Below are positions 1-8,203 of a stretch of 35,763 nucleotides of DNA, one piece after another. The notes under the pieces are model-generated. The model worked only from the letters and a program-made list of their open reading frames with translations, ran no database searches and was not told the origin of the DNA. Within the stretch, counting starts at the first letter, position 1. Each line of letters starts with the position of its first letter. Both the position numbers and the translations under genes were made by a program. This DNA comes from JBGSIC01 sp041751875 (GTDB lineage: Bacteria; Bdellovibrionota; FAC87; UBA2466; JACKAF01): NCBI GenBank assembly GCA_041751875.1, contig JBGSIC010000007.1, positions 1 through 35,763 on the forward strand, in the 5' to 3' direction.

Positions 1-33
1 CTCTACGGGATCGGCTAGAATAAGAAGCTTCAT
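1..33 (-). CDS. 5' end of a divergent gene cut by the window edge; possibly glutathione synthetase
   Basis: An ATG at 33 reading leftward opens 11 codons (MKLLILADPVE) without a stop before the window edge. The hydrophobic strand followed by Asp-Pro-x-Glu resembles the start of prokaryotic glutathione synthetases, which begin with a similar strand and a D-P-x-E motif. Eleven residues cannot settle the family, and the ribosome binding site is weak (AGG directly before the ATG). It is divergent from the amidase at 97, and the 63 bp between them would hold both promoters. If it is gshB, the neighbouring Nit-type amidase would make functional sense. The identity is inference. Confidence 0.35.
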   Translation of the reverse strand, partial: MKLLILADPVE

Positions 34-96
34 CCTACTTAAGTATCCGACTCCTTTTCTTCTGTAAAACAGCGTACTAAGCTTTGAATACCAAAT

Positions 97-909
97 ATGC
101 GGCTTTCCCTTGTTCAAATGACGGCTTCCAATGATCTGGAAGCAAACCTCCAAACCATGGAGAAGTACGTTTCCCAAGCTAAACAGGCTGGCTCCCAGCT
201 CGTGGCGTTTCCCGAATTGGCTTATTTCATCGGAACGGGCAAGGAAAACGCCCCCGTGGTCGCTCAATATATGGATCTCTTAAAAAGGGTGAGCGGTTGG
301 GCAAGTCACTACGGTATCGATATTGTTCCTGGTACTTTCCGCGAGCCCGCCTCGTCAGGCGGAAATCGCCAGCTCAATACCTTGCTCTACTTCGACGCGG
401 GCGGATATGAGCTTGGCCGTTACCAGAAGATTTTTTTGTTTCGGGCCAACCTTCCCGATCGCGCATACGATGAGGCTAAGCACTATGACGGCGGTAAGCA
501 TATCGTCACCGTGAACCGCCACAACACCACCCTGGGGTTCGCCATCTGTTTTGATTTACGGTTCCCAGAGCTGTTTCGCTCGCTCAAAAAGCGAGGGGCG
601 CAGCTCATCATTCTACCCGCCGCCTATACGGTACCGACCGGAAAGGCACACTGGCATACGTTGCTCCGCGCGCGGGCAATCGAAAACCAAGTATTCGTGG
701 CTGCCCCGGGGTTAACGGGCAAATGCGGAGATGGACGGGAAACCTACGGTCACACCATCTTGTACTCCCCGTGGGGAGACACGGTAGGGGAACTCGCGGA
801 AGCGCCCGGGATCTTGACTTGTGATATTCGCGTAGAGGACATTGCTCAAGATAAACAAAGACTTGATGCGTGGGCCTGCCGAAGAGAAGACCTCTTTCCG
901 ATGCCCTGA
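97..909 (+). CDS. Carbon-nitrogen hydrolase (nitrilase superfamily, Nit1/Nit2-like amidase)
   Basis: Cytoplasmic amidase of 270 residues, the usual size for Nit proteins. The catalytic Glu-Lys-Cys triad is visible: E40 in FPE, K111 after RYQ, and C151 in AICFDLRFPELF. The block TGKAHWHTLLRARAIENQ (about 181-198) and the YGHTILYSPWGD segment (218-229) are the standard conserved parts of the Nit branch. Family members hydrolyse deaminated glutathione (Nit1, YbeM) or alpha-ketoglutaramate (Nit2); sequence alone does not choose between them. No clear Shine-Dalgarno site precedes the ATG. The gene sits 9 nt upstream of the Fe-S oxidoreductase, so the two are probably co-transcribed. There is no signal peptide. 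Confidence 0.9.
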   Translation: MRLSLVQMTASNDLEANLQTMEKYVSQAKQAGSQLVAFPELAYFIGTGKENAPVVAQYMDLLKRVSGWASHYGIDIVPGTFREPASSGGNRQLNTLLYFDAGGYELGRYQKIFLFRANLPDRAYDEAKHYDGGKHIVTVNRHNTTLGFAICFDLRFPELFRSLKKRGAQLIILPAAYTVPTGKAHWHTLLRARAIENQVFVAAPGLTGKCGDGRETYGHTILYSPWGDTVGELAEAPGILTCDIRVEDIAQDKQRLDAWACRREDLFPMP

Positions 910-918
910 GGAGTCAGC

Positions 919-2958
919 TTGAAAGCCATCGTTTGGACGCTTTTTGTTGTGGGACTTTTGGGGTTCTTTACCTACCAGGTTCTCAATCGCTGGAATGTTT
1001 TGCGAAAGATGCGCAAAGACGACCTGCGCAATTACGGTAAAGACAGCGTCGGAACGCGTATCAAAAACACCCTCATCTATGCTTTTGGTCAGAAGAAATT
1101 TTTCTACGGCGATCAACCAGCCGGGGTGATGCACTTTTTTATCTTTTGGGGATTTGTCATCCTTCTCTTCCAAGTCATCACTATGTTCGTGCGGGGCTGG
1201 GTCCCCGACTTCACTCTCCCCGGTTTCTCGCCACACCTTCTGGGAAAACCGTACAGTTTATTGAAGGAAATCTTTGAAGTGGCAGTTGCGGTGGGGGTTT
1301 CAGTAGGTCTGTTCCGCTGGACGATTCAAAAGCCCACACGCCTAATGGGTTTTCTTCCGGCCGAAGCCCGCCTGCGCAGCCAAACGCACGGGGAAGCCGT
1401 TCTCATTTTGAGTTTCATTTTAACGATCATGATCTCGGGTCTTTTCTATGACGCCGGTCGCTTGGTCTACTTGGCGGGAACCCCAGACATTGAACTTGAG
1501 CGCCCTTGGCAACCAGTAAGCTGGGCACTTTCGGGTTTTTTCTTAAATAGCCCCGATACCGCTCGCTTGGTGACTGAAATCAGCTGGTGGGTTCACAACC
1601 TGGTTATTTTAGTCTTTCTCAACCTTTTGCCACGATCCAAACACTTTCACATCATCACCGCGATTCCCAACGTCTATTTCGGCAAAGTAGAGCCTAAGGG
1701 AAAACTTCCCAAGAAAGACTTTGAAGCTGAGAACGCTCTCTTCGGACGATCCCAGATTACGCACTTTACACAGAAGCAAGTGCTGGACATGTATTCGTGC
1801 ACCGAGTGCGGTCGTTGTTCTTCTGTTTGTCCCGCTACGGCATCCGGCAAGGTGCTTGCGCCTCGTCAGTTTCTCTTAGATTTGCGCGATACCCTTTACG
1901 CAGCCCAACCTATGCTTCTGGCCGCAAACGGTCCGGTAGAAACGGAAGTGGTCGTCGGAGAAGGCAGACCCGTCATTGATGAGGTCATTTGGTCTTGCAA
2001 CGCGTGCCGCGCGTGTGAGGAAGCCTGCCCCGTGAATATTGAGTATGTGGATAAGATCATCGATATCCGCCAGCACTTGGTTCAGGAAGCCTCCCGTTTT
2101 CCGGAAGAGCTCAACCGCGCGTTTAAAGGCATGGAAACCCAATCCAATCCTTGGGGAATTAGCAGCGATGAACGCACTCACTGGGCTCAGGGCCACGATG
2201 TACCGACGTTAGATACAAATCCCACACCTGAATATCTATACTACGTGGGTTGCGGAAGCGCGTTTGATGCAGCCAACAAAGGAAACACCCAGTCCTTCAT
2301 TAAAATTCTTAAAGCAGCGCGCGTGGACTTTGCAGTTCTGGGAAATAAGGAGCTTTGCAACGGGGAAACGGCGCGACGTTTAGGAAATGAATACCTTTAC
2401 CAAACTATGGCGCAAGCTTTGGTCGACACGATCAACGCGGCCGGCATTAAAAAGATTCTGGTGAACTGCCCTCACTGCTTTAACACGTTCAAAAATGAGT
2501 ACCCCGATTTTGGTGGCAAGTGGCAGATCATCCGAGCGGCTCAGCTCGTGGGCGAACTTGTTAATGATAAGAAAATTAATATGAGTGGGGACTTCAACAA
2601 GAAAGTCGTTTACCACGATTCGTGCTACTACGGGCGCTTCAACGATGTTTACGAAGAACCACGCAACTTACTCAAGCAAGTGCCGGGCGCAAAGCTCGCC
2701 GAGATGACCCAATCTAAAGAGAACGGAAAATGCTGTGGCGCGGGCGGTGGTCGTATGTGGTTGGAAGAAGATAAAGACAAACGAGTCAACATGGACCGTG
2801 TATCCCAAGCTCTCGATCAGAAACCTGACGTGATTGCGACCTCGTGCCCTTTCTGTAAGATCATGTTGGGAAGCGCCGTAAACGAAAAAGGGGCCGAGCA
2901 AGTTAAGGTCATGGACCTGATGGAAATTGTCGCAGGCCAAATGGATGCGAACGCTTAG
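919..2958 (+). CDS. Membrane-bound (Fe-S)-binding oxidoreductase with CCG domains; candidate ETF:(mena)quinone oxidoreductase
   Basis: A 679-residue electron-transfer protein. Residues 1-240 hold about five membrane segments, with candidate haem histidines H72, H226 and H242, as in NarI-like cytochrome b modules. Two 4Fe-4S motifs follow: C294-C297-C300-C304 and C360-C363-C366-C370. The C-terminal half has two HdrB/GlpC-type CCG domains. The second is complete (C569, C605-C606, C643, C646); the first has C445, C480, C517 and C520 but lacks the paired CC. This architecture matches membrane oxidoreductases that link electron-transfer flavoprotein to menaquinone in deltaproteobacteria, but no etfAB genes are in view, so the partner is inferred. 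The start is TTG, preceded by GAGG. The stop overlaps the convergent gene by 4 bp. Confidence 0.85.
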   Translation: MKAIVWTLFVVGLLGFFTYQVLNRWNVLRKMRKDDLRNYGKDSVGTRIKNTLIYAFGQKKFFYGDQPAGVMHFFIFWGFVILLFQVITMFVRGWVPDFTLPGFSPHLLGKPYSLLKEIFEVAVAVGVSVGLFRWTIQKPTRLMGFLPAEARLRSQTHGEAVLILSFILTIMISGLFYDAGRLVYLAGTPDIELERPWQPVSWALSGFFLNSPDTARLVTEISWWVHNLVILVFLNLLPRSKHFHIITAIPNVYFGKVEPKGKLPKKDFEAENALFGRSQITHFTQKQVLDMYSCTECGRCSSVCPATASGKVLAPRQFLLDLRDTLYAAQPMLLAANGPVETEVVVGEGRPVIDEVIWSCNACRACEEACPVNIEYVDKIIDIRQHLVQEASRFPEELNRAFKGMETQSNPWGISSDERTHWAQGHDVPTLDTNPTPEYLYYVGCGSAFDAANKGNTQSFIKILKAARVDFAVLGNKELCNGETARRLGNEYLYQTMAQALVDTINAAGIKKILVNCPHCFNTFKNEYPDFGGKWQIIRAAQLVGELVNDKKINMSGDFNKKVVYHDSCYYGRFNDVYEEPRNLLKQVPGAKLAEMTQSKENGKCCGAGGGRMWLEEDKDKRVNMDRVSQALDQKPDVIATSCPFCKIMLGSAVNEKGAEQVKVMDLMEIVAGQMDANA

Positions 2959-3590
2959 TTCGGAGAATCAGTCAGGTTGAGAATAGATTGTAAGTGAGGA
3001 ATATGGTTTTCACCCTTAGGGTGGATGCCATGTTCAACAAAAAGATGGATATCGATGTCGGTGATCTCGAATGAATCACCGGTTTCTAAGTTTTTTACGT
3101 AAAGCACACCGTGCTCAACAAAGCTGTCTTGAAACGGGCATTTCTTTCCATCACCCAGAAGCATGTCGCCCCCCACTGCCAATGCGCCCCCGCCATAGAT
3201 AATCCGTCGAGTAAATTCACGCCCGCCCTCATCAAGGCGCATGCGTTCTCCACCGCGTACAATTTCTAAAAGCGAAAGAGCACGAGCTACTTTCCAAGCG
3301 GGCAATCCCTTTAATAGTCCAACGTAAAGCTCGGGCTCCAGTATGCCTAGGTCGGCGCTGGCCAGATCAAATTGCGTGTCGAAAAAGGCAGTCAGCCATT
3401 GTTCGTTTCTCAAAACCGTGAAATGCACTCCCGTTTTGGGCGCGTTCGGGCCGACCGTCACCTCTTCCAAAGAAAGTTCTCCGGGAGCTTCCGCAATATA
3501 GGTCACACACTTTGGCAATGTGAGGGTGGCGCCCGCGAAATGCGGATGCGCAAAGCAAAGAAGAGCGGCGATGGCTAATTTGGTCTTCAT
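2955..3590 (-). CDS. Exported protein of unknown function
   Basis: I do not recognise this family. Starting at the ATG at 3590 gives 211 residues with a good signal peptide (MKTKLAIAALLCFAHPHFAGA, cleavage near residue 21), so the mature protein is probably periplasmic. An earlier in-frame start at 3626 would put charged residues before the signal and is less likely. Two cysteines (C28, C151) could form one disulfide. FVEHG occurs twice (157-161 and 184-188), hinting at a small internal duplication. No catalytic motif is visible. It converges on the Fe-S oxidoreductase with a 4-bp overlap of stop codons and is divergent from the exported gene at 3779. Confidence 0.7.
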   Translation of the reverse strand: MKTKLAIAALLCFAHPHFAGATLTLPKCVTYIAEAPGELSLEEVTVGPNAPKTGVHFTVLRNEQWLTAFFDTQFDLASADLGILEPELYVGLLKGLPAWKVARALSLLEIVRGGERMRLDEGGREFTRRIIYGGGALAVGGDMLLGDGKKCPFQDSFVEHGVLYVKNLETGDSFEITDIDIHLFVEHGIHPKGENHIPHLQSILNLTDSPN

Positions 3591-3685
3591 GCGTGTGAAG
3601 AACTTTCTATACCATCGTGCCCCCACTCGTTTCTACCCTGAAGAAGGCGCAACGCTGTAAGATATTGTTATGAAACGACTATTTT

Positions 3686-3707
3686 AGAGAGATTGTTGTT
3701 TTCTCTC
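3686..3707. repeat. Small inverted repeat in a divergent intergenic region
   Basis: GAGAGA (3687-3692) and TCTCTC (3702-3707) face each other across a 9-nt T/G-rich loop, midway between two divergent genes for exported proteins (starts at 3590 and 3779). It could be an operator for one or both genes. With six base pairs of simple sequence it may equally be chance. Confidence 0.2.
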
Positions 3708-3778
3708 CTTCTTTCAGGCAACTTTCACACACGCATATAAAGGATAGTAGGAACAGGAAATTGTGTGGGGAGCCAAAT

Positions 3779-4456
3779 ATGAAAAAAATGACACTATTGT
3801 TCCTTGTCGCTATGACCTGGGCGTCAGCGCTCGTTGCGGAGTCAAAAGTTGAAGCGCAAGTTCAACAGATCGATACGCAAATCCGAGTCGTAAAACGTCG
3901 GGCGCAAGAACTCGAATCTTTGTTGGCTTCCTTAACGGAAAACCAATCTAACTTTGCGGGTTACGGAATTCCGCGCACACAAGATGATACGGCTCGCGTA
4001 CGCCAAGAACTCTACCGCGCTCGCGCGGAAGTCGGTGAGCTGGCCGCCCGCAGACTTTATTTGACCCACTCGATGAAAACGCAAAAAACGGCCCCTAATA
4101 AAAATCAGGGAGCAGTGGAAGCAGTGGATCCCACGCCCACGGTAAATCCCCAAGACTGTTCGCACGGGGTAGTGAAAGTAGGAGACAAGTGGCATTGCGT
4201 CCTCAAGCAGTCAGCAAACGAATTAAGCCCTGCAGAACTTAATCCCGAGCCTAAACCCGAACTCGCTTCCGGATGCGATTTGGGGTCATTTGAAATCGAT
4301 GGAGAAACTCACTGCATCGGCTCTGAACCGGGCGGTCCCCTTCGCGCAAAAATGAGTTTGGATTTTTTGGGCGCCTTGATGACCGATGATCCGGATCACC
4401 AATCAGAAGAAGTGCCCATGTCTGACGACGTCTACAAACAGCTTCGCTTCGAGTAA
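3779..4456 (+). CDS. Exported coiled-coil protein with two C-x12-C motifs, function unknown
   Basis: No known family recognised. The ATG at 3779 follows a strong GGGGAG site (3767-3772) and opens a signal peptide of about 20 residues ending at ALVA; an upstream in-frame TTG at 3761 lies before that site and is unlikely. Residues 23-95 are rich in charged heptads and probably form a coiled coil. A low-complexity linker follows, then two copies of a short motif, C127-C140 and C166-C179. Each is Cys, two residues, Gly, eight residues, then His-Cys (CSHGVVKVGDKWHC and CDLGSFEIDGETHC). The acidic tail has no motif. The 225-residue protein is probably periplasmic or envelope-associated, and the Cys pairs could be disulfide-closed hairpins. 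Confidence 0.7.
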   Translation: MKKMTLLFLVAMTWASALVAESKVEAQVQQIDTQIRVVKRRAQELESLLASLTENQSNFAGYGIPRTQDDTARVRQELYRARAEVGELAARRLYLTHSMKTQKTAPNKNQGAVEAVDPTPTVNPQDCSHGVVKVGDKWHCVLKQSANELSPAELNPEPKPELASGCDLGSFEIDGETHCIGSEPGGPLRAKMSLDFLGALMTDDPDHQSEEVPMSDDVYKQLRFE

Positions 4457-5419
4457 CTAGGGTGCTCCCACTCGTTCGTAGAGCTCACGGTCCTTGGATA
4501 GAGGTACGTTGGGCGTAGTGAGAAGTTTCTCACCCATAAAAATCGAATTCGCTCCCACTTCAAAACACGCTAACTGTTCCTCTTGGGACAAACGATTTCT
4601 TCCCGCGCTTAATCGCACACGGGTGCTCGGCATCATGATGCGAGCCACAGCAACCGTACGGACAAATTCATCAAATTCCAAAGGCGGCACGTCCTCCAAA
4701 GGGGTTCCTTCGATGGGCACCAACAAATTGAGTGGCACGCTTTCCGGATGGGGATTGAACGAGGAAAGCTCCACGAGCATCGCGGCTCGGTCGCGCGTCT
4801 CTTCACCCATCCCTAAAATACCCCCAGAACAAATTTGAACGCCCGCTTCGCGTACTGCCTTGAGCGTGCGCAAGCGATCGTCGTAGGTTCGGGTGCTGAC
4901 AATCTTCGGGTAGTGTTCGCGGCTTGTATCTAGATTGTGATTGTAAGAAGTTAGCCCTGCTTCTTTCATCTGTACCAACTGGTCTTCGGTGGCCATGCCC
5001 AAGGTCACACAAGCTTCCATCCCCAGCTCGCGCACTCCGCGAATCATCTGCAAAACCGAATCAAACTTTTCGCCCTGAGGAACTTGGCGCCAAGCTGTCC
5101 CCATGCAAAAGCGAGAAGCGCCATTTTCACTCGCCTGTTTCGCCGCACCCAGGACTTCACTCACTGAAAGCATGTTTTCTCGTTCAACAGGCGTTTTGAA
5201 ATGCGCGCTCTGCGAACAATAGCCGCAATCTTCCGGACAGCCGCCTGTTTTGACACTCAAAAGCTCGCACTTTTGCACGTCGGGCGCGCCAAATTGCGCA
5301 TGCACTGCTTTAGCCCGCGCGCGCAAGGTTTCCCAGGGAAGGGCAAAAAGCCCCGTAACCTCTTCTACTGTCCAATCGTGCCGAAACGCTTTTTCACTCG
5401 AATTCATGCCCTTTTTCAT
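4457..5419 (-). CDS. bioB: Biotin synthase
   Basis: Radical-SAM enzyme that inserts sulfur into dethiobiotin to make biotin. At 320 residues it has the usual length. The radical-SAM cluster motif CxxxCxxC is C61, C65, C68 (GGCPEDCGYCSQ). The ligands of the sacrificial 2Fe-2S cluster are all present: C105 (RFCMG), C137 (EACVTLG), C197 (QICSGG) and R269 (RVRLSAGR). No other bio genes are in the window, so the cell may encode them elsewhere or salvage dethiobiotin. An alternative start is the ATG at 5407. The gene ends directly beside the convergent exported gene at 3779-4456 and faces alaS across 105 bp that contain a strong hairpin and a second palindrome. Confidence 0.97.
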   Translation of the reverse strand: MKKGMNSSEKAFRHDWTVEEVTGLFALPWETLRARAKAVHAQFGAPDVQKCELLSVKTGGCPEDCGYCSQSAHFKTPVERENMLSVSEVLGAAKQASENGASRFCMGTAWRQVPQGEKFDSVLQMIRGVRELGMEACVTLGMATEDQLVQMKEAGLTSYNHNLDTSREHYPKIVSTRTYDDRLRTLKAVREAGVQICSGGILGMGEETRDRAAMLVELSSFNPHPESVPLNLLVPIEGTPLEDVPPLEFDEFVRTVAVARIMMPSTRVRLSAGRNRLSQEEQLACFEVGANSIFMGEKLLTTPNVPLSKDRELYERVGAP

Positions 5420-5426
5420 ACCTTAG

Positions 5427-5457
5427 GTTCCAAAAGGTGCCTAGCACCTTTTGGAAC
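5427..5457. repeat. Perfect 14-bp inverted repeat, REP-like hairpin
   Basis: GTTCCAAAAGGTGC (5427-5440) is followed by a CTA loop and its exact reverse complement GCACCTTTTGGAAC (5444-5457). It lies 8 bp upstream of the bioB start, between two divergent gene starts, so a terminator role is unlikely. The form (long perfect stem, tiny loop, intergenic) resembles dispersed REP/RAYT-type palindromes. An operator or a 5'-leader hairpin of bioB is the alternative. No second perfect copy is visible in this window; a degenerate look-alike sits near 33252-33280. Confidence 0.75.
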
Positions 5458-5478
5458 TTCCTCCCGCCCTCGAAAACG

Positions 5479-5507
5479 TTGTTTATGCAGGCTTTTTGAT
5501 GAATAAT
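5479..5507 (+). promoter_or_regulatory. Candidate sigma70-type promoter of alaS
   Basis: TTGTTT (5479-5484), a 17-bp spacer and AATAAT (5502-5507), the latter one base from TATAAT. The transcript would begin near 5514, giving a very short leader before the alaS ATG at 5525. Predicted from consensus only. Confidence 0.4.
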
Positions 5508-5517
5508 CAGGCCTGAT
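5506..5517. promoter_or_regulatory. Perfect 12-bp palindrome at the alaS start (candidate operator)
   Basis: ATCAGGCCTGAT is its own reverse complement. It overlaps the last bases of the predicted -10 box and the likely transcription start, and ends 7 bp before the alaS ATG. E. coli alanyl-tRNA synthetase is known to repress its own gene by binding a palindrome flanking the alaS start, so autoregulation is a reasonable idea. The match is positional, not a shared sequence that I can verify. Confidence 0.45.
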
Positions 5518-5524
5518 AAAACCC

Positions 5525-8194
5525 ATGATGCAGTCAGTCGACATTCGTGAAAAGTTTCTTCGTTTCTTTGAGGCCGCAGGACACAAACGCGTCCGCAGCT
5601 CGAGCCTCATCCCTGCGTCCGACCCGACTCTCCTGTTCACCAATTCAGGCATGGTGCAGTTTAAGAACTGCTTTTTAGGCCAGGAAAACCCAGGCTACAC
5701 GAAGGCCACCACCAGCCAGAAGTGCGTTCGAGCCGGTGGAAAACACAACGATCTGGAAAACGTGGGTTTCACCCCTAGACACCATACTTTTTTTGAAATG
5801 CTGGGCAATTTCTCTTTTGGCGATTACTTCAAGAAAGAGGCGATCGCTTTCGCGTGGGAGCTACTGACAAAACAGTTTGCCCTTCCCGCAGACAAATTAC
5901 ACATCACCGTTTTTGAGAACGATGACGAAGCGCTAGAGCTTTGGAAAAAACAAGGCATTCCGGCCGCACGCATTCACAAGCTGGGTGAAAAAGATAACTT
6001 TTGGGCTATGGGTGACACGGGACCATGCGGCCCTTGCACCGAAATTCATTACGACTGGGGAACCCAATACGCAAAACCCGGCTCCGATGCCACACCAGGC
6101 ACAGACGACAAGCGCTTTCTGGAAATATGGAATCTCGTTTTCATGCAGTTCAATCGGGATACGGATGGCAAGTTACATCCCCTCCCCAAGCCAAGCGTAG
6201 ATACAGGAGCAGGCTTAGAGAGGCTGGCCGCTGTATTTCAAAACGTTTACAGCAACTATGACTCTGATCTTTTCACGCCTCTTAAAAAATCGATCGAGAA
6301 GGCGACCGGCAAAGTTTACGGACAGAATGAGTCTCACGACGGCTCCATTCGAGTGATCATGGATCATGTGCGCGCTGGGACGTTTCTAATTGGCGATGGG
6401 GTTACTCCTAGCAACGAGGGTCGCGGATATGTGCTCCGCCGCATTCTACGCCGCGCCATTCGACATGGAAAAAACCTTGGGAAAGATACACCGTTTATTC
6501 ATTCGGTTGTTCCCGCAGTCGTACAATCTTTGGGAAGTTTCTATCCCGAAATCGCAGGGAAAAACCAAACACTCATTGAAGAAGTTTTAAAAGAAGAAGA
6601 AACCAAATTTCACGAAACACTTCACCGCGGCTTGGGCGAACTCGAAAGCAGTATCGCGGCTACCAAGAAAGCCAAAAAGACGGTGCTCCCCGGAGAAGTG
6701 GCCTTTAAACTTTACGACACCTTTGGCTTTCCCTTGGATCTCACCGAGGTGATTTCACGCGAACATGGCCTTACGGTGGATCAGTCGAGCTTTGAGAAAA
6801 GTATGGGCCAACAGCGTGAACGAAGCGGCGGTAAAGCGCTTGGCGAGTTCGGTGGCCAGCTAGGAAGCTCTGCTTTAGTTTCAGATAAAAGCCATTTTTC
6901 TGGCTACGAAGCCACTCAAGGCGAAGGTAAAGTGCTCAATATCCTCGATAAGACGGGGAAAACCCTTTTAAAGAAGCTCAGTGAAGGGGAATCAGGTTAC
7001 GTGACCTTCGATCACACTCCTTTTTATGCCGAAAGCGGCGGACAAGTGGGCGATAAAGGCCACATACAAGGCAAAGACTTTCTCGCAGACGTACTCGACA
7101 CCACAAAAGCAGGCAACGCGATTGCGCACCATCTACTGATAAAAAAAGGGGCGCTTAATCAAGGCCAGTCCTATCAACTTTTAGTCGACGCGGACAAACG
7201 CAAAGCCACCGCCATCAATCACACCGCGACTCACCTCATGCACGCAGCACTGCGCGCGCTTCCCGATATCGGGCCTCGAGTGAAGCAAGCAGGCTCGCTG
7301 GTAAATGAAGAAATGTTGCGTTTCGATTTCAGCTGTCCTCGCGCCCTGACCGCTGAAGAGATACAGGCTGTCGAAAAATCTGTGAATGATGAAATCAGCA
7401 AGGACGAAGACGTAACGACCACGGAAATGAGCTTTGATGATGCGAAAAAAACGGGTGCGGTAGCATTTTTTGACGACAAGTACGGGGATCGCGTGCGCGT
7501 GATTCGGGTAGGTTCAAAAGAGAACCCTTATAGCATCGAGTTCTGCGGAGGCACCCACTTGACACGCTCTGGAGAGGTCCGTGTTTTTAAAGTCTTAAGT
7601 GAGTCTTCCATTGCAAGCGGCACACGCCGGATCATTGCGCTTACCGGAAAAAACGCCCAAGAATATCTTTTTGAGAAGAACCGGATGCTCGATTCGCTCG
7701 CAAACGAACTGCGGGTGCAACCTGAGCAGTTACCCATTAAGGTGAATCAGCTTCTAAAAGAGAATAAGACCCTCAAGCAAACTTTGGATCAGGAGCGCTT
7801 GCGTGCCGCACAAGGGGCGAGTGGCTCGGGCGCTTCGCAACCCCTTTGGGAAAAAAGCAAAACTATCAAGGGCTACACGGTTGTGATGGATACCATCGCG
7901 TCAGCGGATCCTAAGATTTTACGGTCGCTAGTGGATCAAGTTCGCGACAAACTAAAAGAGAAGACGCTGGTTTGCTTGGTAAGCCAACAGGACTCCAAGG
8001 TGTTTGTATGCGTAGGCGTCACGCCTGATATGAATCCGCGATTTGATGCGGGTAAAATTGTGAAAGAAATTGCGACGGAAGTTGGCGGTTCGGGTGGAGG
8101 GCGAAGTGATTTCGCTCAAGCCGGGGGCACGCGTCCTGAGGGAATTCCGAAGGTTTTTGATAAGCTTGAAACTTGGATGCAAGCACAGAACTAG
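5525..8194 (+). CDS. alaS: Alanyl-tRNA synthetase
   Basis: Charges tRNA-Ala with alanine; cytoplasmic class II synthetase of 889 residues, a normal full length. Layout: catalytic domain about 1-250 (motif 1 near FTNSGMVQFKNCFLG, motif 2 around PRHHTFFEMLGNFSFGDYFKKE), tRNA-recognition helical part about 250-460, editing domain about 560-700, and a C-terminal DHHA1-like domain ending with the glycine-rich GGSGGGRSDFAQAGG segment. The editing-site zinc ligands are intact: H566 and H570 in HTATH, C674 and H678 in FCGGTH, so Ser/Gly mischarging can be cleared. No strong Shine-Dalgarno site is seen. It is the first gene of a tight plus-strand run, and the next gene starts 9 nt after its stop. Confidence 0.98.
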   Translation: MMQSVDIREKFLRFFEAAGHKRVRSSSLIPASDPTLLFTNSGMVQFKNCFLGQENPGYTKATTSQKCVRAGGKHNDLENVGFTPRHHTFFEMLGNFSFGDYFKKEAIAFAWELLTKQFALPADKLHITVFENDDEALELWKKQGIPAARIHKLGEKDNFWAMGDTGPCGPCTEIHYDWGTQYAKPGSDATPGTDDKRFLEIWNLVFMQFNRDTDGKLHPLPKPSVDTGAGLERLAAVFQNVYSNYDSDLFTPLKKSIEKATGKVYGQNESHDGSIRVIMDHVRAGTFLIGDGVTPSNEGRGYVLRRILRRAIRHGKNLGKDTPFIHSVVPAVVQSLGSFYPEIAGKNQTLIEEVLKEEETKFHETLHRGLGELESSIAATKKAKKTVLPGEVAFKLYDTFGFPLDLTEVISREHGLTVDQSSFEKSMGQQRERSGGKALGEFGGQLGSSALVSDKSHFSGYEATQGEGKVLNILDKTGKTLLKKLSEGESGYVTFDHTPFYAESGGQVGDKGHIQGKDFLADVLDTTKAGNAIAHHLLIKKGALNQGQSYQLLVDADKRKATAINHTATHLMHAALRALPDIGPRVKQAGSLVNEEMLRFDFSCPRALTAEEIQAVEKSVNDEISKDEDVTTTEMSFDDAKKTGAVAFFDDKYGDRVRVIRVGSKENPYSIEFCGGTHLTRSGEVRVFKVLSESSIASGTRRIIALTGKNAQEYLFEKNRMLDSLANELRVQPEQLPIKVNQLLKENKTLKQTLDQERLRAAQGASGSGASQPLWEKSKTIKGYTVVMDTIASADPKILRSLVDQVRDKLKEKTLVCLVSQQDSKVFVCVGVTPDMNPRFDAGKIVKEIATEVGGSGGGRSDFAQAGGTRPEGIPKVFDKLETWMQAQN

Positions 8195-8203
8195 CCGGGT
8201 GGC

